From assembly GCA_025354525.1 (NCBI GenBank), contig JANXMS010000086.1, positions 1-37,539 on the forward strand: a DNA stretch of 37,539 nt. The letters are read 5' to 3'. Shown in pieces: positions 7,666-16,607 of this stretch. Numbering within the stretch: position 1 is the first letter of the stretch; every line of letters begins with the position of its first letter. A model generated the notes under the pieces. That model was not told the DNA's origin and did not search any database. It saw nothing but the letters and a program-made list of their open reading frames with translations. The translations under genes were made by a program, and so were the position numbers. The DNA is from Acidobacteriota bacterium. GTDB taxonomy: Bacteria; Acidobacteriota; Terriglobia; Bryobacterales; Bryobacteraceae.

Positions 7666-8418
7666 ATGCAGATCGATCTCTCCGGCCGCCACGCCATCGT
7701 CACTGGCGGCTCCCACGGCATCGGCCTCGCCATGGCCCAAACCCTCGCCGCCTGCGGTGCCCACGTCACCGTCTTCGACCTCGACGCCCCCACCCCCGTC
7801 GACGTCACCAACCGCGCCAGCCTCGACGACGCCTTCAACCGCTCCCCCGTCCCCGACATCGTCATGATCAACGCCGGCACCGCCTACCTCCGACCAATCC
7901 CCGATACCACCCGCGACATCTGGGACAAAACCCTCGCCCTTAACCTCACCGCCGTATTCGAAACCCTCCAGGCCGCCTCCAATCGCATGCGCGCCGCCGG
8001 CCGACCCGGCGCAATCGTCCTCACCGCCTCCACCAACTCCTACGACGGCGAAGAAAACCTCATCGCCTACAACGCCACCAAAGCCGGCGTCCTCGGCCTC
8101 GTCCACACCGCCGCCAACGAACTCGGCCCCTACGGCATCCGAGTCAACGCCATCAACCCCGGACTCATCCAAACCCGTCTCACCGCCGACTCCTTCAACA
8201 ACGAAACCGTCATCAAAGAATACTTCCGCGCCATCCCCATGGGCCGCGGCGGTCAACCCGAAGAGGTCGCCAAAGCCGCCGTCTTCCTCTCGAGCGACTG
8301 GGCCAGCTACATCACCGGCACCACCCTACTCGTCGATGGCGGCCAAATGGCCTGCAAGTTCGGCCCCTGGCGCGACGCCGAAGCCGAGTTCCGCAATAGC
8401 CGTTGGCAACGCCGCTAA
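7666..8418 (+). CDS. Short-chain dehydrogenase/reductase
   Basis: 250 residues, typical for a classical SDR. The NAD(P)-binding glycine motif is TGGSHGIG at residues 14-21, followed by NAG (MINAGTAY), the catalytic serine in LTASTNSYDG, and the active-site YNATK (YxxxK). The C terminus has the usual SSDWASYITGTTLLVDGG, which marks FabG-like oxidoreductases. The short VFDLDAP after beta-2 suggests NAD rather than NADP. The substrate cannot be read from sequence. Its position between two sulfatase genes suggests a role in sugar or polyol oxidation after desulfation, which is inference. Its end overlaps the convergent sulfatase by 4 nt. Confidence 0.9.
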   Translation: MQIDLSGRHAIVTGGSHGIGLAMAQTLAACGAHVTVFDLDAPTPVDVTNRASLDDAFNRSPVPDIVMINAGTAYLRPIPDTTRDIWDKTLALNLTAVFETLQAASNRMRAAGRPGAIVLTASTNSYDGEENLIAYNATKAGVLGLVHTAANELGPYGIRVNAINPGLIQTRLTADSFNNETVIKEYFRAIPMGRGGQPEEVAKAAVFLSSDWASYITGTTLLVDGGQMACKFGPWRDAEAEFRNSRWQRR

Positions 8419-9875
8419 CGGACGCCCACATTCAGCGGTGGATACAGCGGCGAATACTGCACCATCTTCTGCCGAGTCGCCAGTTTACCCCCCTTAACCC
8501 ACGCCTCGCCCCGACCTTCCAGGTGCCCAATCATCCGCCCTCGCCATAGTCGCAACTGCGCCCCGTCGTCGCTCCGATTCACCACCTCCCCCCGGTCTCC
8601 CACCAAATCAAACAACTGCTCCTCCCCCGAAAACCCATGGAAAATGTACTTCCACTTGCCGTCCGTCAGCGCCGTCCACTGGTTCGTCTGGTCATAGCAA
8701 ACCCCATGTTCCAGGTCAATCCACTCCCGCCAGCCCGCCGTCTTCCCCCGTACTAACGGAAGCATCGACCGCCCATCAATCGGTCGACTCGGAGCAGCAC
8801 CCGCCGCATCCAGCACCGTCGGGAAGATGTCCCGCAACTCCACCGGCTCCGCGATCAACTGCCCCTTCTTCGCCCCCGGCAACCGGATGATCATCGGTAT
8901 CCGCGCCGAACCCTCATAGCCATAAGACTTCCGCCAAAGGTGGTGATCGCCCAACATGTCGCCATGGTCGGACGTATACACAATCACCGTATTCTCTAAC
9001 ATTCCCCGCTTCTCCAGCGACTCGACAATCCGCCCGATCTGCTCATCCACAAACGACACCGAACCCCAATACCCCTGCCGCGATTCCCGAATCGCCGCCG
9101 CCCCCAAGTCCCCCCGCCACAAGTCATTCTTCTCCGTGTTCCGCGGCCGATTTCCCTCCGCCCACTTGCCAATCGTCGCCCCTGGCAAAGCCCGATCCCG
9201 ATAGAAGTCCATCCACCGCTGCGGCGGGTCGTACGGGCTATGCGGACGCGCGAACGACACCTTCAGAAAAAACGGCTCCGGCCGCTGATAATCCTCCAGA
9301 AACCGCACCGCACAGTCCGCCGTCCACCGCGTCGGATGCAGCCGCTCCGGCAACACATACGCCTTCGCGTTGTAGTCGTTAAAGCCCACGCCCGTCGCAT
9401 CCGGATTCAGCAACGGCGCGTGCGAAGCAAACCAACTCCGGTAGTCGCTCCGAAACTCAGTCGTTTCCGCCCGGCTGCTCTCATCCAGCAACGCCATCTG
9501 GAACCCATGCGCATTCCGCTGCGGCGTATAGTGCAACTTGCCAATCGCCGCCGTGAAATAGCCCAACTCATTCATCGCCCGCGGCATCTCGTACGCATAC
9601 CGCGCTGCCACCTTCCCGTAAGCCAACATCCCGTGGTTCCACGGCGATAGCCCCGTCAGCAAGCAAGCCCGCGCCGGCGTACACGTCGGCGTCGAAGAAT
9701 AGGCACTCTGAAACGTCGCCCCCTCCCGCGCCAACCGGTCCAAATTCGGCGTATGCGCCGAACCGCCCACACAGTCCGCCCGATGCTGATCCGCCATCAC
9801 GAACAGCACGTTCATCCGGCTCGCCACCCGTTGCAACAACGTCGGCGCAGCCAACAACTCCCGTCGCGTCATCAT
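8415..9875 (-). CDS. Exported sulfatase (formylglycine type), second paralogue
   Basis: 486 residues. A possible Tat-type start (MMTRRELLAAPTLL) leads into MNVLFVMADQHRAD with metal-binding residues, the maturation motif CTPAR with Cys65 as formylglycine precursor, LLTGLSPWNHGM, SFARPHSPYDPP and the ligand block YTSDHGDMLGDHHLWRK. It belongs to the arylsulfatase/choline-sulfatase-like branch and is only distantly similar to the sulfatase at 6319-7641. It is the third gene of a minus-strand operon: the DUF72 gene ends in a 4-nt overlap with its ATG (9872-9875). It converges on the SDR gene. No sulfatase-maturing enzyme is present in the window. Confidence 0.9.
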   Translation of the reverse strand: MMTRRELLAAPTLLQRVASRMNVLFVMADQHRADCVGGSAHTPNLDRLAREGATFQSAYSSTPTCTPARACLLTGLSPWNHGMLAYGKVAARYAYEMPRAMNELGYFTAAIGKLHYTPQRNAHGFQMALLDESSRAETTEFRSDYRSWFASHAPLLNPDATGVGFNDYNAKAYVLPERLHPTRWTADCAVRFLEDYQRPEPFFLKVSFARPHSPYDPPQRWMDFYRDRALPGATIGKWAEGNRPRNTEKNDLWRGDLGAAAIRESRQGYWGSVSFVDEQIGRIVESLEKRGMLENTVIVYTSDHGDMLGDHHLWRKSYGYEGSARIPMIIRLPGAKKGQLIAEPVELRDIFPTVLDAAGAAPSRPIDGRSMLPLVRGKTAGWREWIDLEHGVCYDQTNQWTALTDGKWKYIFHGFSGEEQLFDLVGDRGEVVNRSDDGAQLRLWRGRMIGHLEGRGEAWVKGGKLATRQKMVQYSPLYPPLNVGVR

Positions 9876-10828
9876 ACGTCGATCCCCTCAATCACCGCTT
9901 CAATCGTCGAGGGCGCGTTCCCCTCGAACCGATTATTCACAAAAATATACGCCGGCTGCTGCAGGCCCAGCGACCGTTGAATCAGCGCCCGCAGCGCGTC
10001 CCGCGACTCCACATTCGGATCCTGAATCCGCTCGTACGGCGAAAACTTCTTCACCGCATCCTCGTACGCCCGCCCCTGCCGCAGCAACGCCCGCACCACC
10101 GTAAAATCCGCCGTATGCGCCTGCGGCATCACACTCTGCGTCGGCAAATCCGGCATCCGCGTCCAAGCGTTAAAAATATGCGCCACCCCACGTTCCTGCA
10201 AAGCTTCAAAGTAATCCCGCGTCATAAACTCCGCGTTCCGCAACTCAATCGCATACCGCGGCCCCTCCGGCAACTGATCCAAAAACGGCACCAGCCGCTC
10301 CAGAAACGCGTCCACATCCGGCATCGACTTCTTCGTCATCTGGCCAAACTCAAATAGCAGCACAATCGCCCGCTTACTATGCGGCCGCAGCATCTCCAGA
10401 AACAACTGCCGAAACAAATTGAAATCGAGAAAATTCGGATTCTCCAGCCCCGCTCGTTGCCCATACCGCGCATGAGACGGAAACACTTTTACCGTAATCT
10501 CCTCCGGCACCTTAAACGCAAACCGCAGCGATCCCGGCGTACTCGCAAACAACTTCCGCCAATACTCCTCCGACGGAAACTGATAAAAACTGAAGTCCCC
10601 GCACACAATCGGGAACGTCTCCGCGTACTCTTCGAGGCAGGTATCTTCAAACTTCTTCGCCGAAAACTTCCCCCGCGTAACATACCGGTCCGGCGTATAA
10701 ATCTGCCCCAGCCAACCCTCGTACTTCCACGAACTCGTCCCCATCAGAATGCCCCGCTCGGCCAACCGCGCCAGCTTCAACGCCAGCGCCGTCGGCTCCG
10801 CCGCAAACAGAGAAAGGTTCGTTACCAA
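9872..10828 (-). CDS. DUF72 family protein (YecE-like TIM barrel)
   Basis: 318 residues. Characteristic DUF72 features: MGTSSWKYEGWLGQIYTPDRY near residue 30, the FAETFPIV-like segment (YAETFPIVCGDFSFYQFPSEEYW), FAFKVPEEIT, YAIELRNAEFM and the C-terminal YIFVNNRFEGNAPSTI. The family forms a TIM-barrel-like fold with conserved acidic and aromatic residues but has no agreed reaction. Its start overlaps the stop of the gamma-glutamyltransferase gene by 7 nt and its stop overlaps the sulfatase start by 4 nt, so translation is coupled. What the three products share is unclear. Confidence 0.9.
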   Translation of the reverse strand: MVTNLSLFAAEPTALALKLARLAERGILMGTSSWKYEGWLGQIYTPDRYVTRGKFSAKKFEDTCLEEYAETFPIVCGDFSFYQFPSEEYWRKLFASTPGSLRFAFKVPEEITVKVFPSHARYGQRAGLENPNFLDFNLFRQLFLEMLRPHSKRAIVLLFEFGQMTKKSMPDVDAFLERLVPFLDQLPEGPRYAIELRNAEFMTRDYFEALQERGVAHIFNAWTRMPDLPTQSVMPQAHTADFTVVRALLRQGRAYEDAVKKFSPYERIQDPNVESRDALRALIQRSLGLQQPAYIFVNNRFEGNAPSTIEAVIEGIDV

Positions 10829-12654
10829 GCCCGCGCCGCGCGGTATCCATACGGATCCGCCCCCGCCTCAATCGTCCCGCCCGGCGCATACCGCAGAACC
10901 ACCGGTGCCGACCCACCCGCCCATCTCGACCGCATACTCACCTCGTGCCCCCGCTGCGCCAACTCCTGCGCCACGTTCGGCGCCACCCGTTCGTCCAACA
11001 TCAAATCGCCCGGGCTCATCGCATGATTATCAAAGCTCGAAACCAAATGCCGCGTCTGCAACCGAGGAGCCTCCACGGCCGTTTGAGCATTCATCCCGAA
11101 CTCCACCACGTTCAAAAAAAGTTGCAACAAAGCTTGGTCCTGGTTGTCGCCCCCCGGCGTTGACAAAGCCAAATACGGCTTCCCCTCCCGCGTCACAATC
11201 GTCGGGCTCAACGTCACCCGTGGCCGCTTCCCTCCCGCCAACTCGTTCGGATGCCCTTCTACCAACAGAAAGCTCTGCGCCCGCTGCGTCAGCGGAATCC
11301 CCGTATCCCCCGCCACCACCGACGGCAGCCACGAACCCGAAGGCGTCACCGCAAAAATTACCCCGTCCGCATCCGCCGCCACCACCGACGTCGTATCCCG
11401 CGCCATCAACTCATCGTCAATCTTGTGCCGCACCATCTCACTCTGCGATGGATGCAAACCCTTCTTCCCATGAATCATCCCCGGACGAAACTCCATCGAA
11501 GCCTGCGCTCCAATCTGCTTCCGCCGCTCCGCCGCATACTCTTTCGAAAGCAGCGTCTGCGCCGGCACCTGCGAAAACTTCGGGTCACCATAGTACGTAT
11601 CCCGGTCCGCATACCCCAGCTTCAACGCCTCCGTCACCGTATGCAAATACGACGTCGAATTGTGCTGCATCTCCCCCAACGACATCCCCTCCAACAGATT
11701 CAACGCCTCCAGGAAAATCGGCCCCTGGCTCCAGAACCCCGGCTTGTAAATCGTGTATCCACGATAAGTCGTCGACGCCGGCTCCTCCGGTTCTAACCGA
11801 AACGCCGCCATGTCCTCATAGCGCAGCAACCCCTGGTTCTCTTTGCTAAACGTATCGATCTTCCGCGCAATGTCGCCACGATAAAAATAATCGCGTACCG
11901 CGTCGATCCCGCCCTGCCGCCCCGCCCCGCCCTTCGTCGCCCTCGCCTCCGCGGTCGCCATCGCCCGCAGCGTCCGTGCCAAGTCCGGCTGCCGGAAAAT
12001 CGCACTCGGAATCGGCGTCAAACCCGGCGGTAAATACGCCGCCTTCGAAGTTGGCCACATCTCAAAAAAACGCCGCGACCGCGCAATCGAACCCGCCCGA
12101 ATCTCGTCAAGCGGAGACGCATCGGCCAACTCAATCGCCGGCTGAATCACCTCCGCAAACGACTTCGTGCCATACTCCCGCAACGCCACCAACCCCGCTT
12201 CCACCATCCCCGGCACCAGCGCCGGCATCATCCCCGCCACCGGCACCATCCCCTTCAACCCATTCGGCTCCAAATTCTGAATCTCGCCCGCCAACAGCCG
12301 CCGGTTCCGAAACATCTCCGCCGTCGCCAACTTTGGCATCGTCCCCACGCCAGCGATCGAAACCACTTTCCCTCCCTTCGTCCGAATCAAAATCGGGGCC
12401 TCGCCGCCAAAGCCGAAATGCGAATATTCCACAATGCTCGCCGCAAACATCGTCGCCACGCCCGCATCCACCGCATTCCCACCCGCAAACGCCAACCGCA
12501 TTCCAGCATTCGCCGCGGCATCGGTCCCGGCCCCAATCGCCATCCTCGTCCCGCGCGCCGCAAACCGCTGCGGTGGCTCCGGCTGGGCCCGCCGTTGCGC
12601 CCACAACCCGCCCAGCAAGCCAACCGCCGCAAGCCCGATCAATATGCGCTTCAT
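10822..12654 (-). CDS. ggt: Gamma-glutamyltransferase (Ntn hydrolase)
   Basis: 610 residues. A signal sequence or anchor at the start (MKRILIGLAAVGLLGGLWAQ) indicates export. The large-subunit region has AGGNAVDAGVATMFA, GFGGEAPILIRT and FYRGDIARKI. The autocleavage site is in ARDTTSVVAADADG, with Thr421 expected to become the N-terminal nucleophile of the small subunit; the histidine usual after the two threonines is serine here. Downstream, SGSWLPSV, LSPTIVTREGKPYLALSTPGGDNQ and EAPRLQTRH are typical of the small subunit. The family cleaves gamma-glutamyl bonds, for example in glutathione. It leads the minus operon with DUF72 and a sulfatase and is divergent from the M28 peptidase. Confidence 0.9.
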   Translation of the reverse strand: MKRILIGLAAVGLLGGLWAQRRAQPEPPQRFAARGTRMAIGAGTDAAANAGMRLAFAGGNAVDAGVATMFAASIVEYSHFGFGGEAPILIRTKGGKVVSIAGVGTMPKLATAEMFRNRRLLAGEIQNLEPNGLKGMVPVAGMMPALVPGMVEAGLVALREYGTKSFAEVIQPAIELADASPLDEIRAGSIARSRRFFEMWPTSKAAYLPPGLTPIPSAIFRQPDLARTLRAMATAEARATKGGAGRQGGIDAVRDYFYRGDIARKIDTFSKENQGLLRYEDMAAFRLEPEEPASTTYRGYTIYKPGFWSQGPIFLEALNLLEGMSLGEMQHNSTSYLHTVTEALKLGYADRDTYYGDPKFSQVPAQTLLSKEYAAERRKQIGAQASMEFRPGMIHGKKGLHPSQSEMVRHKIDDELMARDTTSVVAADADGVIFAVTPSGSWLPSVVAGDTGIPLTQRAQSFLLVEGHPNELAGGKRPRVTLSPTIVTREGKPYLALSTPGGDNQDQALLQLFLNVVEFGMNAQTAVEAPRLQTRHLVSSFDNHAMSPGDLMLDERVAPNVAQELAQRGHEVSMRSRWAGGSAPVVLRYAPGGTIEAGADPYGYRAARAW

Positions 12655-12668
12655 CCCAGTGCCCTCAC

Positions 12669-12674
12669 TATAAT
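12669..12674 (+). promoter_or_regulatory. Possible -10 box before the M28 peptidase operon
   Basis: A perfect TATAAT lies 42 nt upstream of the M28 start codon, in the 62-nt gap between the divergent ggt and M28 genes. No convincing -35 element is visible at the right spacing. A leader of about 35 nt with AAGGA before the ATG would fit. Confidence 0.35.
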
Positions 12675-12716
12675 GGAGTTTCCGTCAGCAACCTGGCCGA
12701 AACTTTAAGGATACTC

Positions 12717-14264
12717 ATGCGCCGCGTTTTTTGCTTCGTCCTCTGTGTAACTTCTCTCTCCGCCGAAAACAACGGCCAACTTTGGTGGAAGCACGTCCAG
12801 TTCCTCGCCGACGACAAACTCGAAGGCCGCAACACCGGTAGCGAAGGCCATCGCCTAGCCGCCGCCTACGTCGCCGAACAGTTCGAACGCCTCGGACTCA
12901 CCGCCGCCGGAACCCAGGGCTACACGCAACGTGTGAAGTTCCAAACCCGCCAAATCGACGAACCCAACTCCAGCCTCGCCCTCCTCCGTAACGGCCAAAC
13001 CCTCCCCATCGAACTCGGCAAACAAGCCTATTTCGGCCTCCGAACCAACCCCGCCCCCACCGTGAAAGCGCCCATGGTCTTCGTCGGCTACGGCCTCCGC
13101 GTGCCCGAAATGAAGTACGACGATCTAAAAGGCCTCAAGCTCAAAGGCAAAGTTGTCGTCATGCTCTCCGGCGCTCCCAAAGGCTGGCCCGGTCCGCTCT
13201 CTGCCCACGTTCAGTCCGGCGATGTCCGCTGGGAGCCCCTCCGCAAACTCGGAGCCATCGGACTCATCACCATCCCCCGCGTCCAAACCGTTCCCTGGCC
13301 CCGCGCCTCCGCCGCCCGCCTCCAAGCTTCCATGACCGCCATCGCCGACGAGGCCGGCCAACAGATCTCCCTCATCTTTAATCCCGAACAAGCAGAGATG
13401 CTCTTCGCCGGCTCCGGCCACACCGCCAAAGAACTCCTCGCCCTCGCCGCCGCCGAACAGCCGCTTCCCAAGTTCGATCTCCCAGGCGAACTCGCCGCCA
13501 CCATCGCAGTCAAGCGCGGCGAACTCGATAGCCCCAACGTAGTCGCCAAACTCATAGGCTCCCATCCCAAGCTCAAAAACGAGTTCATCGTCATCAGCGC
13601 CCATCTCGACCACCTCGGCAAAACTATTTCCTTCGCCGGCGACGGCATCTTCAACGGTGCCCTCGATAACGCCTCCGGCGTCGCCGCCATGCTCGAAGTC
13701 GCCCGCCAACTCAAGGCCGGTAAACCCCTCGAACGCAGCGTCCTCTTCGTCGCCGTCACCGGTGAAGAGAAAGGCCTCCAAGGCTCCCGCTTCTTCGCTC
13801 AAAACCCCACCGTCCCCGCCAAGCAAATCGTCGCCGATTGCAACATGGATATGTTCATGCCCCTCCACCCGCTCAAGTTCCTAACCCTCCTCGGCATCGA
13901 CGAATCCACCCTCGGCGACACCGCCCGCCTCGTCGCCAACGAGTTCAATCTCCCCATCCTCCCCGATCCCATCCCCGAACAGCGCCGCTTCATCCGCAGC
14001 GACCAGTACAGCTTCATCCGCGTCGGCATCCCCTCCCTCGCCTTCAAGTTTGGATACGAAAAAGGTTCGCCCGAAGAAAAACTGCAAGCCGAATGGCTCA
14101 AAACCCGCTACCACGCCGTTTCCGACGATCTCCAACAACCCATCGACATCCCCGCCGCCGGGCGCTTCACCGAGTACCTCACCGCCCTCGTCACCCGCGT
14201 CGCCAACCAGCCGCGGCGGCCAACCTGGAAACCTGATAGCTTCTTCAAACGATTCGCCAAATGA
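12717..14264 (+). CDS. Exported M28 zinc aminopeptidase with PA domain
   Basis: 515 residues from the ATG at 12717, chosen for the signal peptide (MRRVFCFVLCVTSLSAE) and AAGGA 7 nt upstream. The open frame upstream to 11976 is the antisense of ggt. A protease-associated (PA) insert spans about residues 110-260 (VFVGYGLRV, LKGKVVVMLSG). The M28 dizinc site is complete: His296 in SAHLDHLG, bridging Asp317 in ALDNASG, catalytic Glu350 with Glu351, Asp378 in NMDMF and His466 in RYHAVSDD. Such enzymes release amino acids from peptides in the periplasm. It heads a plus-strand operon and overlaps the acyl-CoA synthetase start by 4 nt. Confidence 0.93.
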   Translation: MRRVFCFVLCVTSLSAENNGQLWWKHVQFLADDKLEGRNTGSEGHRLAAAYVAEQFERLGLTAAGTQGYTQRVKFQTRQIDEPNSSLALLRNGQTLPIELGKQAYFGLRTNPAPTVKAPMVFVGYGLRVPEMKYDDLKGLKLKGKVVVMLSGAPKGWPGPLSAHVQSGDVRWEPLRKLGAIGLITIPRVQTVPWPRASAARLQASMTAIADEAGQQISLIFNPEQAEMLFAGSGHTAKELLALAAAEQPLPKFDLPGELAATIAVKRGELDSPNVVAKLIGSHPKLKNEFIVISAHLDHLGKTISFAGDGIFNGALDNASGVAAMLEVARQLKAGKPLERSVLFVAVTGEEKGLQGSRFFAQNPTVPAKQIVADCNMDMFMPLHPLKFLTLLGIDESTLGDTARLVANEFNLPILPDPIPEQRRFIRSDQYSFIRVGIPSLAFKFGYEKGSPEEKLQAEWLKTRYHAVSDDLQQPIDIPAAGRFTEYLTALVTRVANQPRRPTWKPDSFFKRFAK

Positions 14265-15811
14265 ACCTGCCCCTCACCCCCATCCGTTTTCTCTACCGCG
14301 CGGCTGATATCTTCAACCGCCGCATCGGCATCGTCTGCGGCGATAAGCAGTTCACCTACGGCCACTTCGCCGAACGCTGCGAACGCCTCGCCGGCACGCT
14401 CCTCTCGCTCGGACTCCAACCCGGCGACCGCGTCGCCTATCTCAGCTTCAACACCCATCTCCTCCTCGAAGGCTACTACGGCGTCGTCATGGCCGGCGGC
14501 ATCGTCATGCCCCTCAACGTCCGCCTCACCTCCGGCGAACTCACGGGCATTCTCAACCACTCCGGCGCCCGCATCGTCTTCTTCGAACCCGACTTCGCCC
14601 CCCTCGTCGCCGACCTCGATTGCCCCGAGGTCGAGCATTGGATCGCCCTCGACAAGTTCGAAATGAACGCCCCACCCGCCCCCTGCGACTGGACCAAAAT
14701 CGACGAAAACCAAATTGCCGAACTCTTCTATACGAGCGGCAGCACCGGCACCCCCAAAGGCGTCAGCCTCACCCACCGAACCCTCTACCTCCACGCCCTC
14801 TCCCTCGCCACCACCTTCGACGACGCAACTACCAAAGTCGACCTCCACACCATCCCCCTCTTCCATGCCAACGGCTGGGGCATGCCCCAAGCCTGCGCCA
14901 TGATGGGCACAAAACAAGTCATGGTCCGCCGCTTCGACCCCGCCGGCGTCCTCGCCCTCATCGCCGAACACAAGGCCACCGACATGTGCCTCGTCCCCAC
15001 CATGGCCAACGCCCTCCTCAACTGCCCCCAACTCGGCCAGTTCGATACCTCCAGCCTCCGCCACATCATGCTCGGCGGCGCGGCGTCCTCCCCCGAACTC
15101 ATCGCCCGCCTGGAAGCCGCCTTCCATTGCGAAGCCGCCGCCGGCTACGGCCTCACCGAAACCGCCCCCGTCTTGAGCAAATCCGGCCCCAAACCCGGCA
15201 TCACCTACGCCGACACCGCCGACCGCCACCGCCGTCAAGCCATGACCGGCTGGGCCCTCCCCGGCGTCGAACTCCGCGTCGTCGACCCCCAGGGCCTCGA
15301 CGTCCCCCGCGACGAAACCTCCATCGGCGAAATCATCACCCGCTCGGACCATGTCATGGCCGGCTATTACAAGGAGCCCGCCGCCACCGCCGCCGTCATG
15401 GACGGTGCCTGGTTCCACACCGGCGACATGGCCGTCTGGGACGACGAAGGTTACATCCTCATAGTCGACCGTAAGAAGGAAATTATCATCAGCGGCGGCG
15501 AAAACATCTCGTCCATCGAAGTCGAACGCGCCATCGCCGCCCACCCGGCCGTCCTCGAATGCGCCGTCGTCTCCGCCCCCGATGACAAATGGGGCGAAGT
15601 CCCCGCCGCCGTCATCGTCCGCAAGCCCGGTGCCGAACTCTCGGCCGAAGAGCTCTTAGCTTTCCTCGGCACCCGCCTCGGCCGCTTCAAACACCCCCGC
15701 ATCATCGAGTTCCGCGCCGAAGCCCTCCCCAAAACCGGCACCGGCAAAATCCGCAAACTCGACCTCAAAGACGCCTTCTGGTCCGGCCGCGCAAAACGGG
15801 TGCAAGGATAA
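14261..15811 (+). CDS. Fatty-acyl-CoA synthetase (AMP-forming)
   Basis: 516 residues, a full-length member of the ANL superfamily. Adenylation core motifs are present: YTSGSTGTPKGV (P-loop), GYGLTETAPV, WFHTGDMAVWDDEGY and DRKKEIIISGGENIS, ending in PKTGTGKIRK with the catalytic lysine. It activates a carboxylic acid with ATP and transfers it to CoA. The sequence around TIPLFHANGWG and the A5 motif resemble medium/long-chain synthetases, but chain length cannot be judged. It overlaps the M28 gene by 4 nt and the prmA-like gene by 1 nt (TAATG), so the block is one transcript. Confidence 0.92.
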   Translation: MNLPLTPIRFLYRAADIFNRRIGIVCGDKQFTYGHFAERCERLAGTLLSLGLQPGDRVAYLSFNTHLLLEGYYGVVMAGGIVMPLNVRLTSGELTGILNHSGARIVFFEPDFAPLVADLDCPEVEHWIALDKFEMNAPPAPCDWTKIDENQIAELFYTSGSTGTPKGVSLTHRTLYLHALSLATTFDDATTKVDLHTIPLFHANGWGMPQACAMMGTKQVMVRRFDPAGVLALIAEHKATDMCLVPTMANALLNCPQLGQFDTSSLRHIMLGGAASSPELIARLEAAFHCEAAAGYGLTETAPVLSKSGPKPGITYADTADRHRRQAMTGWALPGVELRVVDPQGLDVPRDETSIGEIITRSDHVMAGYYKEPAATAAVMDGAWFHTGDMAVWDDEGYILIVDRKKEIIISGGENISSIEVERAIAAHPAVLECAVVSAPDDKWGEVPAAVIVRKPGAELSAEELLAFLGTRLGRFKHPRIIEFRAEALPKTGTGKIRKLDLKDAFWSGRAKRVQG

Positions 15812-16605
15812 TGCACTCGCTCACCCTCGATTGCACCCAGGACGAAAAAGACGAACTCCTCGGCCGCCTGTGGGAACTCGATACGGCAGGCGTCACCGAG
15901 AACGACCTCACCGCCAGCCGAGTCTCCCTCCGAGCGTTTTTCGAAGAGCCATTCGACGCCGCCGAATTTGCCCCCTTCGACCCCCACTGGGCTGAAGAGC
16001 CTGATACCGATTGGCAAGCCGAATCCGAAGCCGCCTGGCCCGGCCGCCCCGTCGGCGACAGGCTCTTCATCGCTCCCCCCTGGTGCCAGGAACCCACTCC
16101 TCCCGGCCGCCTCCGCGTCATCATCAACCCCGGCGTAGCCTTCGGCACCGGTGCCGACACCACCACCCAACTCGCCCTCGAAGTCCTGGAGCGGACCGTC
16201 CAACCCGGCGACCGCGTCTTCGACTTCGGCACCGGCTCCGGCATTCTCGCCCTCGCCGCCCTCCGCCTCGGTGCCGCCGTCGTCCACGGCTGCGATATTG
16301 ACCACGACGCCGTCGTCGCCGCCCGCGCCGACATGCCCCCCGAGATCGGCCTATTCACCGGATCCCTCCGGTCCATCGAGTCGCATTGGGCTGACGTCAT
16401 CTTCGCCAACATCAACGCCGAAACCGTCTCTCACAACGCCGAGGAGATGAAGCGTGTACTCAAACCCGGCGGCCGCCTGATCGTCGGCGGCATCCCGCCC
16501 CGCCACGCCGAACGCGTCATCAAAGCGCTCGGCGCCCAACAATGGACTCTCCGCGAGAGAGTCGACCGAGACATCTGGGTCTGCATGGCCTGGGAGGACA
16601 AGTAA
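15811..16605 (+). CDS. prmA: Ribosomal protein L11 methyltransferase-like (PrmA)
   Basis: 264 residues. The C-terminal half is a SAM-dependent methyltransferase of PrmA type: INPGVAFGTGADTTTQ, motif I DFGTGSGILALAALRLGA, CDIDHDAVVAA, then FANIN in place of the usual ANIL and the VLKPGGRLIVGGI strand. PrmA trimethylates L11 amino groups. Two departures are seen: the conserved GTGxHxTT loop reads GTGADTTT, so the histidine is replaced by aspartate, and the N-terminal substrate-recruiting domain is shorter than in the E. coli enzyme (about 293 residues). It could be a divergent PrmA or a relative with another target. It is coupled to the synthetase upstream and lies 2 nt before the next gene. 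Confidence 0.8.
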   Translation: MHSLTLDCTQDEKDELLGRLWELDTAGVTENDLTASRVSLRAFFEEPFDAAEFAPFDPHWAEEPDTDWQAESEAAWPGRPVGDRLFIAPPWCQEPTPPGRLRVIINPGVAFGTGADTTTQLALEVLERTVQPGDRVFDFGTGSGILALAALRLGAAVVHGCDIDHDAVVAARADMPPEIGLFTGSLRSIESHWADVIFANINAETVSHNAEEMKRVLKPGGRLIVGGIPPRHAERVIKALGAQQWTLRERVDRDIWVCMAWEDK

Positions 16606-16607
16606 AA

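Noticed and set aside
7642-8256. N-terminal extension of the first sulfatase
   Set aside because: It is antisense to the SDR gene and low in complexity; the Tat signal at 7641 marks the real start.
11976-12716. N-terminal extension of the M28 peptidase
   Set aside because: It is antisense to ggt and Pro/Ser-rich; the signal peptide and ribosome-binding site fix the start at 12717.
14108-15544. Long minus-strand open frame of 478 codons
   Set aside because: It is the antisense of the M28 and acyl-CoA synthetase genes, rich in Gly, Asp, Glu and Val as expected from the shadow of C-ending codons, with no domain motifs.
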